In this document: one piece after another, positions 38,072 through 45,648 of the stretch
Layout of the letters: each line of letters begins with the position of its first letter
How positions within the stretch are numbered: the stretch's first letter is position 1
From: a virus
Reading direction: 5' to 3' (one strand)
DNA: 64,000 bases
Virus record (IMG/VR): IMGVR_UViG_3300031963_011530
Location: 32,058-96,057 of that record
The notes under the pieces: generated by a model
The model's input: the letters and a program-made list of their open reading frames with translations, nothing else
What the model was told of the DNA's origin: nothing
Databases searched by the model: none
Program-made: the position numbers and the translations under genes

Positions 38072-38663
38072 TTAATATTTTCCTTAAAATTATTTTGTTT
38101 TTTGTTTGGTCTTTGTTCAAAAAATCATTATATTTTAAGACTTTCATTCTATACGATGGCCATATAATAGTATCTTCTATTTTTTGTTTCCACATTGGAA
38201 AAAAATTTAAAATAGAATTCAGAACACAAAGAGTTTCTATTTCAATCTCTTTTCTCATACATGATGTAAGTAACTTGGGATGAGAACCCTGCTCGGGCAC
38301 TAATAACTCATTTGGATTTTGAACATTGGAAAATAGTTTGATACAATCATTCTCGAAAACATATGAGAACGACTGTATCACCTTTTTTCTTTTCATATGA
38401 TGCACATCAGCATCTTCGTTCAATAAATCTCCAATCCAGAGTTTTTCATTGTTCACTAAATTTGATACAATGAAAGATACCAGATCATCTTTTAGATTAA
38501 ACTTCTTTGAAAGTTTAGTGAAATGCCATTTATCTTTTCTGTTTTCAAAAGAACTCAAACTAACATTTGTTTTCCCATTATATTTAAAGTAATCATATGA
38601 TTCCTGAGTAAAATGTAGTTTGAGTGCGTTGTATATTCCAAAAGCCTCATAACCAGTTATCAT
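38064..38663 (-). CDS. 59: helicase loader gp59-like
   Basis: 199 residues. The segment YFKYNGKTNVSLSSFENRKD, then KWHFTKLSKKFNLKDDLVSF and ISNLV...LWIGDL lines up with T4 gp59 (KYN..RVSD..YQKRRDK..F.KLS.KY.LKEL..F..SNLV....WIGD). Gp59 loads helicase gp41 on forked DNA covered by gp32. Its ATG overlaps the gp33 stop by four bases. The order gp59, gp33, dsbA is that of T4. Confidence 0.88.
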   Translation of the reverse strand: MITGYEAFGIYNALKLHFTQESYDYFKYNGKTNVSLSSFENRKDKWHFTKLSKKFNLKDDLVSFIVSNLVNNEKLWIGDLLNEDADVHHMKRKKVIQSFSYVFENDCIKLFSNVQNPNELLVPEQGSHPKLLTSCMRKEIEIETLCVLNSILNFFPMWKQKIEDTIIWPSYRMKVLKYNDFLNKDQTKNKIILRKILNA

Positions 38664-38893
38664 ATTGGCAGTCGATTACCTTTCACCTTCAATAAATTAT
38701 TATTCATAGCTTCACTCTCAATCTTAGCCTTAAGGTTTTGATTGATGAGTGAAGCAGCAACCTCTATTTCAAGACCAGTTTGCTTACAGTGCTCAACTAT
38801 GGCTTCAATGTAGTTGTAATCAGTGTTTGCAACTAATGATTCAATAGTTTTCGCAAATTTAAGCATTTCGTCTTTTGTCGGCATAAATTTCAT
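38660..38893 (-). CDS. 33: late-transcription coactivator gp33-like
   Basis: 77 residues. The pattern YIEAIVEHCKQTGLEIE, then SLINQNLKAKIESEAMNNNLL and a hydrophobic C-terminus LPI is that of short gp33 proteins of marine T4-like phages. Gp33 links the sliding clamp to RNA polymerase on late promoters; its C-terminal hydrophobic end binds the clamp. Flanked by gp59 and dsbA as in T4. Start at 38893 or 38884. Confidence 0.72.
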   Translation of the reverse strand: MKFMPTKDEMLKFAKTIESLVANTDYNYIEAIVEHCKQTGLEIEVAASLINQNLKAKIESEAMNNNLLKVKGNRLPI

Positions 38894-38896
38894 ACC

Positions 38897-39250
38897 TTAC
38901 AAAGATTTTGCAAGTGGGCATTCTGGTTGATAACAATCATGTCTAGCCATAATATCTATTGCGAAACCACAAATATTACATTTATCAGATTGTGACATCA
39001 ATTTCTTAGCATCTTCATTCCACGATGATAGAGAATCAACTATAAAATTTATACTACTTGGACTATTCGTGTGTTCGTTTGACAATTCTATATCAGTACC
39101 AACTATATCAATTTCACCATCAATATGAAAGGTACTTCCTTTCAAAAAATAACCGAAATTTTCTAGAATTTCATCTAACGAATCTGCATAGAATTCTGTA
39201 GAATTTTTCCAATTGGAGTATTCATCTTCACATGTAAATGTATATTTCAT
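38897..39250 (-). CDS. hypothetical protein with zinc-ribbon-like end
   Basis: 117 residues. The N-terminus is a beta sheet (MKYTFTCEDEYSNWKNS); the C-terminus has CNICGFAI and DCYQPECPL, four Cys in CxxC and CxxxxC spacing, plus His, fit for one zinc. It overlaps dsbA by four bases. Function not recognised; a zinc-bearing regulator of transcription would fit the neighbours but is speculation. Confidence 0.68.
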   Translation of the reverse strand: MKYTFTCEDEYSNWKNSTEFYADSLDEILENFGYFLKGSTFHIDGEIDIVGTDIELSNEHTNSPSSINFIVDSLSSWNEDAKKLMSQSDKCNICGFAIDIMARHDCYQPECPLAKSL

Positions 39251-39519
39251 TTTACGACCGTTTCATAAAGAGTTTCAAATTGTTCATGTACTGCAACTTC
39301 CTCATCATAATTTTGTTTATGATATACTTTCACCATCTTAGCGACAAGTTTTTTCGGTAGTTGAAGATCCTTTGCAATATTAGTTGTTGCTTCTTTAATA
39401 TAATCCTTTTCGCCTTCCATGCGTGTCAATGAATTTGAACATTCTTTCAACACAACCAGAAGTTTCTCGCGGTCAGCAGGATTACTAAGTACATTTACTG
39501 ATAATTGTTGTACAGCCAT
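39247..39519 (-). CDS. dsbA: double-stranded DNA-binding protein DsbA-like
   Basis: 90 residues. YIKEATTNIAKDLQLPKK, then MVKVYHKQNYDEE and ETLYETVV resemble T4 DsbA (IKDIRIRAKDELG...LYHKDNRD...ELYDTV). T4 DsbA binds DNA near late promoters. The gene follows the gp59-gp33 order of T4. Shine-Dalgarno GGAGATTTTC precedes the ATG. Confidence 0.78.
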   Translation of the reverse strand: MAVQQLSVNVLSNPADREKLLVVLKECSNSLTRMEGEKDYIKEATTNIAKDLQLPKKLVAKMVKVYHKQNYDEEVAVHEQFETLYETVVK

Positions 39520-39536
39520 AATGAAAATCTCCTATT

Positions 39537-39773
39537 TTATTTGTAACGTGTTCCAGATGCAGCATGAGTAACGCAGATAATATCATCACCTCTCGCATAT
39601 GAGCAACGAACTGAAAGTGGATCTATTCCTTTGGAGATAGCATTTTCAATATTCGATGCCATCAATTTGCGTTCGTTCAATCCGTAAATGCAGACAGCAA
39701 CAATAGCTGAAATAAGTACTACTGTTACAGAAAAAATTACCGCATAACTTTTGTTGTTTGATTCACTACTCAT
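39537..39773 (-). CDS. small single-span membrane protein
   Basis: 78 residues from the ATG at 39773, chosen because GGAG lies six bases upstream. One transmembrane helix (residues about 10-31, VIFSVTVVLISAIVAVCIYG) is followed by a short soluble tail with two Cys (RCSYARGDDIICV). Its position after the SleB-like hydrolase suggests a possible lysis role such as spanin or holin, but neither is shown. Confidence 0.68.
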   Translation of the reverse strand: MSSESNNKSYAVIFSVTVVLISAIVAVCIYGLNERKLMASNIENAISKGIDPLSVRCSYARGDDIICVTHAASGTRYK

Positions 39774-39788
39774 TAAGTTCTCCATAGT

Positions 39789-40352
39789 TTAAGCATTCCA
39801 TTTAGTTTTGTTGTAAAAAATATGTCTACCAATATAAGCTGTTCTTCTCATATTAGGCCATCCAGGTGAAACATAATCTGCATGGTAGAAAAGAGCACCT
39901 TTAGTTGGGTCATTCATCTTATCATGATTCAAATAAAAGTTTAAAGACAAGTCAACAATACTATTATACAACGAATTGTTGCGTGTTGTCAAGCCATTAT
40001 TCTTCAATATCGCCAGAGGTTTATCTTCACAATACCAAGAAAATTGGCAAACAACATATCTTTCGAAATATGTTTTCTGTTTAACTACATCGCAATATGT
40101 ATTGGGAAAACGTCCACTTTTCATTCTATTCAAAGTGACAAAAGCTACTGCAATTTGACCTTCAGTGGGTTCGTGTGCAGATTCAAAGTAAATGTTTTGC
40201 GCTAAACATTCTACTTGTTTTCTTGCATCCATACTTAAATCACTAAATTTTACATTTAGTTTTGTAGGTATCGGTATTTGCGAAAAAGCAAATGCAAAGA
40301 AACCTAAGAATATAGCAAATAATATACTTGATAATACGGTTAATAAACGCAT
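39789..40352 (-). CDS. SleB-type cell wall hydrolase
   Basis: 187 residues. A signal or anchor helix (residues 3-23) precedes a hydrolase_2 (SleB/CwlJ) domain: QVECLAQNIYFESAHEPTEG with catalytic E57, IAVAFVTLNRMKSGRFPNTYC, and the closing GALFYHADYVSPGWP. SleB enzymes are lytic transglycosylases. With an export signal it is a candidate endolysin of the signal-arrest type. A UUCG-loop hairpin lies in its leader (40373-40392), and GGAGAAAAT precedes the ATG. Confidence 0.9.
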   Translation of the reverse strand: MRLLTVLSSILFAIFLGFFAFAFSQIPIPTKLNVKFSDLSMDARKQVECLAQNIYFESAHEPTEGQIAVAFVTLNRMKSGRFPNTYCDVVKQKTYFERYVVCQFSWYCEDKPLAILKNNGLTTRNNSLYNSIVDLSLNFYLNHDKMNDPTKGALFYHADYVSPGWPNMRRTAYIGRHIFYNKTKWNA

Positions 40353-40372
40353 ATTTTCTCCTTGTTAGTTAG

Positions 40373-40392
40373 AGATGTGCCGAAGCACATCT
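40373..40392 (-). other. C(UUCG)G-loop hairpin in SleB leader
   Basis: AGATGTGC-TTCG-GCACATCT, eight perfect pairs closed by the very stable C(UUCG)G loop, between the 90-residue gene and the SleB start. T4-like phages use such hairpins to bound or stabilise mRNA ends. No T-run follows, so it is not a classical terminator. Confidence 0.7.
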
Positions 40393-40399
40393 GGTCCCG

Positions 40400-40672
40400 T
40401 CAGGCAGACTTTTTGCTCTGTGTCTTTTCTGCTGTGATGTTAGAAACGAACCCATTCAAAGACTGAGCTTTGTTTATGATATCGTTTTCTGTGGGATAGT
40501 TGGGATATGGTGGATGATCAGGTATTGGTTGTCCGTTTAGTTTAGCGGACTCTACCTTCATATGCCACTCATTTGATAGACGCTCTTTGTTAGAATGATA
40601 TTCTTCTAGCAAAAGTCCTTGCGCCATTTTTAAAAGTTCAAGACGAATCTCAAACGGTGTAAGATTACTCAT
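40400..40672 (-). CDS. conserved small T4-like phage protein
   Basis: 90 residues: helical start (PFEIRLELLKMAQGLLLEEY), then a Pro-rich patch (PDHPPYPNYPTENDI) and a helix ending in a basic tail. The pattern is common in T4-like cyanophage genomes as an unnamed protein. AGGAGAAGTAA precedes the ATG. Function unknown. Confidence 0.72.
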   Translation of the reverse strand: MSNLTPFEIRLELLKMAQGLLLEEYHSNKERLSNEWHMKVESAKLNGQPIPDHPPYPNYPTENDIINKAQSLNGFVSNITAEKTQSKKSA

Positions 40673-40694
40673 TTACTTCTCCTGTGTGTTGTGT

Positions 40695-40794
40695 GTATAT
40701 CGGCGAACCGATATATCTATTTAGTGTTTTTATTGCTTAAAGTGGTGGTTTTTCGGAACAAGTCCGGGTGATGCCACCAAACCCACTATTTCAA
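40695..40794 (-). other. structured non-coding stretch downstream of pqqA
   Basis: After the pqqA stop the minus strand can fold TGGTGG with CCACCA around an inner CGGA-cttgt-TCCG hairpin (40742-40785), and farther on ATATCGG-TTCG-CCGATAT (40697-40714) forms a seven-pair UUCG-loop hairpin. These would protect the 3' end of a short pqqA message or separate it from the next gene. No T-run is seen and no open frame was found. Confidence 0.55.
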
Positions 40795-40866
40795 TTAACG
40801 ATTTGCGATATACATCGTGATTTCGAAACCAAAACGCATATCTTGTGCAGTAGGTTTAGTCCACAT
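40795..40866 (-). CDS. pqqA: PqqA, precursor peptide of pyrroloquinoline quinone
   Basis: 23 codons from ATG 40866 to TAA 40795. The peptide begins MWTKPTAQDMRFGFE and ends ITMYIANR. This is the full-length PqqA pattern (MW.KP...DLR.GFEVTMY...R). The two residues joined by PqqE and built into PQQ, Glu15 and Tyr19, are both present at the required E-x3-Y spacing. A strong Shine-Dalgarno (AAAAGGAGAG, seven bases from the ATG) shows it is a real gene. Neighbours are HPr and the tmRNA upstream. Other pqq genes (B-E) are not in the window, so host enzymes would have to process it. PQQ is the cofactor of methanol and glucose dehydrogenases in the periplasm. Confidence 0.93.
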   Translation of the reverse strand: MWTKPTAQDMRFGFEITMYIANR

Positions 40867-40977
40867 ATTTCTCTCCTTTTAATATAGTGACAGTATTAGC
40901 TGTCTGTTTATGTATTGAAAAACTCATAAAAAAGTTCTACTGATAATCATTAAAAATCTATGAATATGAATTTACTT
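40867..40977 (-). other. pqqA leader region
   Basis: The 111 bases between HPr and pqqA contain GACAG-ctaata-CTGTC, a small hairpin 14 bases before the pqqA Shine-Dalgarno, in an AT-rich stretch. No good -35/-10 pair is present, so pqqA is probably read through from the tmRNA/HPr promoter. Confidence 0.4.
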
Positions 40978-41283
40978 TCACATACCAAAGGTTATAGCGG
41001 GAAATTCAGCTTCTCCGAATCGATTCTCAATCAACTCAACTAAAGAATTCATACATTCTTCCTCATCTTCACCATTTATATTTAAAATTAAAACACTGTT
41101 CGAGTAAAGAAAACTACTTGCAGATAATAACATTAATTCAATTATTGATTTGCCATTTGCAGTCTTTTCTCCATGAGTTACGACTATCTCACTTTTATAG
41201 TTTAATGAAGTCTCAACAAATTTTAATGCCGCTCTAGCATGAAGTCCTAATTCATTTATAAGTTTAATTTCTTTAGTAATCAT
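40978..41283 (-). CDS. HPr-like phosphocarrier protein
   Basis: 101 residues from the ATG at 41283; a longer reading would run into the tmRNA. Key residues sit at textbook numbers: His15 (LGLHARAA, the residue phosphorylated by enzyme I), Arg17, and Ser46 (NGKSII, the regulatory serine region). The final strands match HPr (VLILNINGEDEEECMNSLVELI). It could accept phosphate from the host PTS or PTS-Ntr and act as a decoy or regulator of carbon and nitrogen control. Lying between the tmRNA and pqqA, it is probably co-transcribed with them. Phage HPr genes are rare. Confidence 0.9.
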   Translation of the reverse strand: MITKEIKLINELGLHARAALKFVETSLNYKSEIVVTHGEKTANGKSIIELMLLSASSFLYSNSVLILNINGEDEEECMNSLVELIENRFGEAEFPAITFGM

Positions 41284-41299
41284 TTTTTTTCTTCTTTTT

Positions 41300-41623
<324 letters not shown>

Positions 41624-41629
41624 ACTCAC

Positions 41630-41658
41630 ATTATTACATAATATAGATTATTTGTCAA
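41630..41658 (-). promoter_or_regulatory. strong sigma70 promoter of the tmRNA
   Basis: TTGACA (41653-41658), 17-base spacer, AATAAT (41630-41635), 11 of 12 consensus bases. The start would fall near 41623, leaving only about 30 bases before the conserved T-arm stem; no separate riboswitch-like leader fits in this space. Confidence 0.85.
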
Positions 41659-41661
41659 GCT

Positions 41662-42000
41662 TTATCTACTATAAGGTTTTAATTGTTGCCCTATAGTAAC
41701 TACACACAAAATATTTTCTGTATGTTTTTCTACCAAAGTCCAAGTTCCAGTATTTGGATTTACAAATAGAATTGTTGGATAAGAATTAATCGATTCTTCT
41801 GTACCGTCATTTATTTTTCTATGAGATATCATATGTAACAAAGGTTTCTCACCATATTCATCCAAAGAAGAATAAATTACTTTATCTTCGGTGCAAATTA
41901 TCTTAGTTTGTATCAGATCAAATTCTTGTTGTTCAACATTCGTATTATTACCAATTGCCATTACTGGAAATAGCAGTAACGGTAGAAGAAATTTTTTCAT
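41662..42000 (-). CDS. secreted small protein
   Basis: 112 residues from the ATG at 42000, where a clean signal peptide begins (MKKFLLPLLLFPVMAIG); the longer frame has no such feature. The mature part contains two Cys (IICTE and ILCVV) that may form a disulphide, and beta strands. It overlaps the end of the nuclease gene by 53 bases in another frame. It would act in the periplasm. Family unknown. Confidence 0.7.
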   Translation of the reverse strand: MKKFLLPLLLFPVMAIGNNTNVEQQEFDLIQTKIICTEDKVIYSSLDEYGEKPLLHMISHRKINDGTEESINSYPTILFVNPNTGTWTLVEKHTENILCVVTIGQQLKPYSR

Positions 42001-42667
42001 TTGTCCAATACCTTTCGATATAAGATTGGAGTTCTTCCAGGTATTTAGACTTTTCTCTGATGAAAATCTGAGGTGTTCCTTCTTCATTTGCAATCGCCAC
42101 TACTATCTGTTCTACAGGTATACCAGTTCTTTCTTCGAACATCACCGCATAAGCGGTACACTGAACAAAATAATTCTGAATCCATTCTTCTTTTTTCTCT
42201 TTTCTAGAATTTTTATAGTCAATTATTGATACTTTGTCATTCCATAGGGCAACACAATCTGTTCTACCTGCCAGTTTTAATACATCACTGTAAAGTGGTA
42301 ATTCTAGACCAAAAACATCTCCAACATTCTGGTCTATGTGTGGCCTTAATTGCATGAAGAAGTCTTTTATATCAGGCATCATCATGCGAATTTTAAAATC
42401 TGTTAATTCATTCAGTAAATACTTCTCACACATTTCGTGTAATTTTGTACCCCTATCGGAAGATTTTTTAGTTATTCTATTGGCTTCTTTTTCGCCGACT
42501 CTTTGACGCCATTCGTCCAAATGTTTTTTATCGGTAGAATGGGATAGAATAGTGGTAATTGAAGGGTAGAGATTTCCTCCCGGTGTCTTATACACTCTAC
42601 CCTTCTCTGTAGTTGTGGATTCTAATTCATAATCTAATCCATCTATTTTCACATGATTAAAATTCAT
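41948..42667 (-). CDS. PD-(D/E)XK exonuclease, RecB/Cas4-like
   Basis: 239 residues. An N-terminal helix block (RGTKLHEMCEKYL) provides the His/Glu motif; GLELPLYSDVLKLAGRTDCV carries the Asp of motif II, and VSIIDYKNS is the D-x-K motif of the nuclease core. TAYAVMFEERTG is the closing helix. This family is common in T4-like cyanophages and may resect DNA ends in recombination. It is downstream of a cluster of small phage genes. Confidence 0.85.
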   Translation of the reverse strand: MNFNHVKIDGLDYELESTTTEKGRVYKTPGGNLYPSITTILSHSTDKKHLDEWRQRVGEKEANRITKKSSDRGTKLHEMCEKYLLNELTDFKIRMMMPDIKDFFMQLRPHIDQNVGDVFGLELPLYSDVLKLAGRTDCVALWNDKVSIIDYKNSRKEKKEEWIQNYFVQCTAYAVMFEERTGIPVEQIVVAIANEEGTPQIFIREKSKYLEELQSYIERYWTNEKISSTVTAISSNGNW

Positions 42668-42673
42668 TAAACT

Positions 42674-42841
42674 TTATGTTAATACAAACTTTCCTATGTT
42701 AGTGTTGTTTATTAATTGTATTTCCTGTCTATCGGAAAACCATCTTTCAAGATCATCAAGTAATTCCCTTCTCCCTAAGTTACCTCTAATATGTTGCCTT
42801 AAAATAGGTATTTTAGTGCGAGTGTCCTTTCTTTTTGCCAT
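42674..42841 (-). CDS. small basic protein
   Basis: 55 residues from the ATG at 42841, supported by GGAGAGACT just upstream. Basic N-terminus (MAKRKDTRTKIPILRQHIRG) and a helical LLDDLERWFSD segment. It could bind nucleic acid. No family recognised. Confidence 0.68.
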   Translation of the reverse strand: MAKRKDTRTKIPILRQHIRGNLGRRELLDDLERWFSDRQEIQLINNTNIGKFVLT

Positions 42842-42890
42842 AGTCTCTCCTTTACAAAAGAAAGTTAGCATAATATAGAACCTTCTCAAA

Positions 42891-43187
42891 TTATTTGTTT
42901 TTCCATTTTTCTACAATCTGATCCGTCTTAACTTGTTTAATTGATCTTCTACCATGTTGTCTACCCACTTTACTATTTGGATGAGCTTCTGCGACTTTGG
43001 ATAAAACTTCTTTCCAAGTATCGTCAGTTTTCGAATGAATATCGCCGACCATACTGGATATACCAAATGTGGTCAGCACCTGTCTAATGTGGGAATTTTT
43101 TTCGAGGAGTTCTTCTTTGGATGATATACTTAAGAAATCATCAAATTCTTCTCCAGTTTCAGTATTCAAGAATCTATATGTTGGCAT
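42891..43187 (-). CDS. conserved T4-like phage protein
   Basis: 98 residues. The start MPTYRFLNTETGEEFDDFLS resembles the regulatory-protein FmdB-like N-terminus found on an unnamed protein in many marine T4-like phages, but without the Cys ribbon. The end is basic (GRQHGRRSIKQVK). It overlaps the upstream gene by 14 bases. Function unknown. Confidence 0.75.
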   Translation of the reverse strand: MPTYRFLNTETGEEFDDFLSISSKEELLEKNSHIRQVLTTFGISSMVGDIHSKTDDTWKEVLSKVAEAHPNSKVGRQHGRRSIKQVKTDQIVEKWKNK

Positions 43188-43734
43188 TATTATCTACTGC
43201 ATCGATGTACCAAATGGGAGGTTGTCTCTTAGTCCATTTAGCGAAATGATTTTTCTTTTCCAAATAATATTTATGATACGATGCTAAAGAATTACCGGCA
43301 ATCTTACATTCATCAGGCATCGCTGGTGTCGGATCGGTAAAAAAACCAACTTTAATATTTTTTGGAATCGCACTTAATACTGTATATAGTCTGGCGCAGG
43401 CATGTATTTTTCCATAACGATATGTATATTCATCAAGTAAATGTTTCCACATATTGTACAACCAAATATAGTTTAAATCTGAGGTGCGAGCCCAAACAGC
43501 CGATGGATGATTGATGTGTGAAGCTTTCATCAACGTCACTTCACGATCATCATTCAATCGCCATCGTTTAATCTTACGGTTATTCGCAGTCAAATCATAA
43601 TATTCTTGTCCGTCTAAAACACGATGCGCCGTTGACATAAGTTGTGCATACTCAATAATCATTTTCACCACATGTTTATCGAGGTGCATTTCTGCACATT
43701 CTTTAGGGTTTTTGCTGAGATAAAAGATATTCAT
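43174..43734 (-). CDS. conserved phage protein (MNIFYL family)
   Basis: 186 residues. The blocks MNIFYLSKNPKECAEMHLDK, HVVKMIIEYAQLMSTAHRVLDG and HINHPSAVWARTS belong to a widely spread phage protein with conserved His, Asp, Lys and Trp positions suggesting an enzyme. Its function is not known to me. Ends overlap both neighbours, so it lies in a tight early operon. Confidence 0.78.
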   Translation of the reverse strand: MNIFYLSKNPKECAEMHLDKHVVKMIIEYAQLMSTAHRVLDGQEYYDLTANNRKIKRWRLNDDREVTLMKASHINHPSAVWARTSDLNYIWLYNMWKHLLDEYTYRYGKIHACARLYTVLSAIPKNIKVGFFTDPTPAMPDECKIAGNSLASYHKYYLEKKNHFAKWTKRQPPIWYIDAVDNNANI

Positions 43735-43951
43735 TTTGTTTTTTTAATTCATAATATTCACGGGTAAACGCTTCAAACAATTCGAAACACTTTTCACCTC
43801 GCATTTGAATTATATGTTTTAAACCCACCAGTGTATTAGCAATATCATCACTTGAAGGATCTTTTTCCATTACATTTTCATAGAGCAATTGAATATCTTC
43901 ATCCATTCCCCACAAACGAATGATAGCTTGTTCTAAATCAAATTGTGTCAT
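43703..43951 (-). CDS. small helical protein
   Basis: 82 residues from the ATG at 43951, which overlaps the preceding stop (TAATG) and has GGAG upstream. Acidic/helical throughout (EDIQLLYENVMEKDPSSDDI). No family recognised. Confidence 0.65.
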   Translation of the reverse strand: MTQFDLEQAIIRLWGMDEDIQLLYENVMEKDPSSDDIANTLVGLKHIIQMRGEKCFELFEAFTREYYELKKQNEYLLSQQKP

Positions 43952-44136
43952 TACCAACTCCCGTCACTAATGTAAAAGTTTATATGTAAAAATAAAAAAG
44001 AAACAATGAAGGTATAATCATCCCAAGGATCTACTTGTTTATAGAACCTTGGAATATAATACCAATGAAGTGGATTTATGGGTATACTGATGGTAATACC
44101 ACTATGTGTAAGATATTTTAGAATTTTTAACATCAT
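43951..44136 (-). CDS. small conserved phage protein (MLKILKYL type)
   Basis: 61 residues. The sequence MLKILKYLTHSGITISIPIN followed by W.Y.P and ending in DGSW matches a short protein often found in T4-like cyanophages. I chose the paired ATG codons at 44136/44133, not the longer frame, because the upstream part folds as a GC-rich hairpin and lacks homology. A hydrophobic C-terminal stretch (FIVSFLFLHINFYI) may touch the membrane. Confidence 0.68.
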   Translation of the reverse strand: MMLKILKYLTHSGITISIPINPLHWYYIPRFYKQVDPWDDYTFIVSFLFLHINFYISDGSW

Positions 44137-44227
44137 AATTTTAGTAATGGTGGGGGCACGGCGAGTATCTCCCGATAGTCTGTTGTTGTTTAAAAGTAGG
44201 CAGTCGTGCCACTTCCCCATAACTTAA

Positions 44228-44779
44228 TTAGTCAACGATACTGTCACGAATTTCATTAACGATATCATTTACTTCAGAATCGAACCCATCATTCATAATT
44301 TCCTCAACAACAGGAACATCAAACTGAGTTTGAACTGGCGTAGAGTTCAAATCTTTTAGTTTAGTAACAGTGGCTCCTCTGAATTTGACTGTTTTAACCT
44401 TAGGTGTTTTAGCTTTCACCGCTTTTGCTTTTGCAACAGGTTTAGCTGCGGCTTTTGCACCACCACGGGTGATTTTTTGTGATTGACCAGGTACAAAATT
44501 CGCAGCGGTCACGCCAGCGGATTTCATATACTGTTTCACTTCGCTTACGTTAGTGATTTGGTAAGCAGTCACTTTACGGCCATCTTTGATAGCCTTAACT
44601 ACACCATTAGCAAAGGTTTTGATATGCCAAATGTATGTCGAAAGACGATACATATGAATTTCATCACCTAGAGTCGATTCGATTTCTTCAATCGTTACAG
44701 GCTTACCACTCACCATAACGGTAAGAAGTTTTTCGAAAGGTTTAAGTTTAACAGATTTTACAGTTTTAGTTTTTGCCAT
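44228..44779 (-). CDS. protein with histone-like Ala/Lys/Pro linker
   Basis: 183 residues. Residues 10-95 look like a winged-helix-type domain (PFEKLLTVMVSGKPVTIEEI, then YRLSTYIWHIKTFANG). Residues about 100-135 are an AKPVAKAKAVKAKTPK-type histone H1-like linker that should bind DNA or RNA. The C-terminus is acidic. It could be an anti-repressor or nucleoid protein of the phage. A promoter at 44814-44842 serves it. Confidence 0.72.
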   Translation of the reverse strand: MAKTKTVKSVKLKPFEKLLTVMVSGKPVTIEEIESTLGDEIHMYRLSTYIWHIKTFANGVVKAIKDGRKVTAYQITNVSEVKQYMKSAGVTAANFVPGQSQKITRGGAKAAAKPVAKAKAVKAKTPKVKTVKFRGATVTKLKDLNSTPVQTQFDVPVVEEIMNDGFDSEVNDIVNEIRDSIVD

Positions 44780-44813
44780 AATAAATTACTCCTATTTCAT
44801 TTAATGAGATTAT

Positions 44814-44842
44814 AGTATACCACAACTTACACTATTTGGCAA
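44814..44842 (-). promoter_or_regulatory. sigma70-like promoter
   Basis: TTGCCA (44837-44842), 17-base spacer, TATACT (44814-44819), preceded by CGC as in several promoters of this region. It drives the histone-like gene at 44228-44779. Confidence 0.7.
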
Positions 44843-44864
44843 GCGATATGTGGATGTTTGCCGA

Positions 44865-45263
44865 TTAAGAAACATAATCCTCGGAACAGAATTCGGCAAA
44901 TTCTGACCAGGAACCACTAAAAAGAATATTATTATCTTTACTACATCCGGAATAAACAATAACTTTATCCTCAAAAACATGATATTCATATTCTTGCCAA
45001 GAATCTTGATTTAGGTCGGTGTGATACAAATAAAATCCACCAACACCATCTTTAAATGCGGCTACCATTTGTGCAGCTAAACAACCCATACCATTAAAAA
45101 GTTTTCCTTTTGCACCGGAAGGAATTCCATTTACGAGTTTGCCGTCAAATAAAAATTCAGCAAGTTCTTGTCCGTGACCTGAAGGATAACCATCATATTG
45201 ACGATACATACAAACTACGGGAGTTTTAACATCATAAACATATGTAAGTGAACGAGTACCCAT
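44865..45263 (-). CDS. conserved hypothetical protein (MGTRSLTYV type)
   Basis: 132 residues. The N-terminus MGTRSLTYVYD, the YRQYDGYPSGHG block and the C-terminal strand set are those of a short protein scattered in phages and bacteria, with no known activity. Its start overlaps the upstream stop (TAATG). Confidence 0.78.
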   Translation of the reverse strand: MGTRSLTYVYDVKTPVVCMYRQYDGYPSGHGQELAEFLFDGKLVNGIPSGAKGKLFNGMGCLAAQMVAAFKDGVGGFYLYHTDLNQDSWQEYEYHVFEDKVIVYSGCSKDNNILFSGSWSEFAEFCSEDYVS

Positions 45264-45424
45264 TAGTTATATCCTTTTTCATAATTTTCAATATCAAGCA
45301 TATCAGCTTCGAGAATCGCATCTTGATAATTGTTTGCACCGAGCTGAATCACTTCACCTTCAGAATAACAAGCAACATAACATTCTGAAACGGAATCATA
45401 TTCCACACTAAGTAGAAAATTCAT
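45263..45424 (-). CDS. small acidic protein
   Basis: 53 residues from the ATG at 45424, with GAGGAATACTAAA upstream. A two-strand/helix pattern (LLSVEYDSVSECYVACYSEG). It overlaps the downstream gene by one base. Function unknown. Confidence 0.66.
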   Translation of the reverse strand: MNFLLSVEYDSVSECYVACYSEGEVIQLGANNYQDAILEADMLDIENYEKGYN

Positions 45425-45425
45425 T

Positions 45426-45647
45426 TTAGTATTCCTCTCCATAATAACCATAATCTTCATCAGTGCCAAATCCAGCAGATGCCATGGCAGAATCAAAATC
45501 GCCGTCCATGGAATCATCAAACTGTTTCATCATTTCTTCATAAATGAGTTCAACATCACCAACGGGAACATTATACTTTTCAGCAATTTGTGCCCAAGTC
45601 AATTCTCCAAAAGAAAGTTCTTCTTCAATCATAATGACGATATTCAT
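45426..45647 (-). CDS. small acidic protein
   Basis: 73 residues. A helix-turn-helix-like part (ELTWAQIAEKYNVPVGDVEL) followed by a very acidic tail (DEDYGYYGEEY). The first part could be a small DNA-binding or host-factor-binding domain. It lies one base after the GP88-like gene. Confidence 0.66.
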   Translation of the reverse strand: MNIVIMIEEELSFGELTWAQIAEKYNVPVGDVELIYEEMMKQFDDSMDGDFDSAMASAGFGTDEDYGYYGEEY

Positions 45648-45648
45648 A

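Noticed and set aside
41624-41662. Glutamine riboswitch in front of the tmRNA
   Set aside because: Only a GAAGTAG-like fragment occurs, within the acceptor piece; the promoter leaves too short a leader for the conserved riboswitch core.
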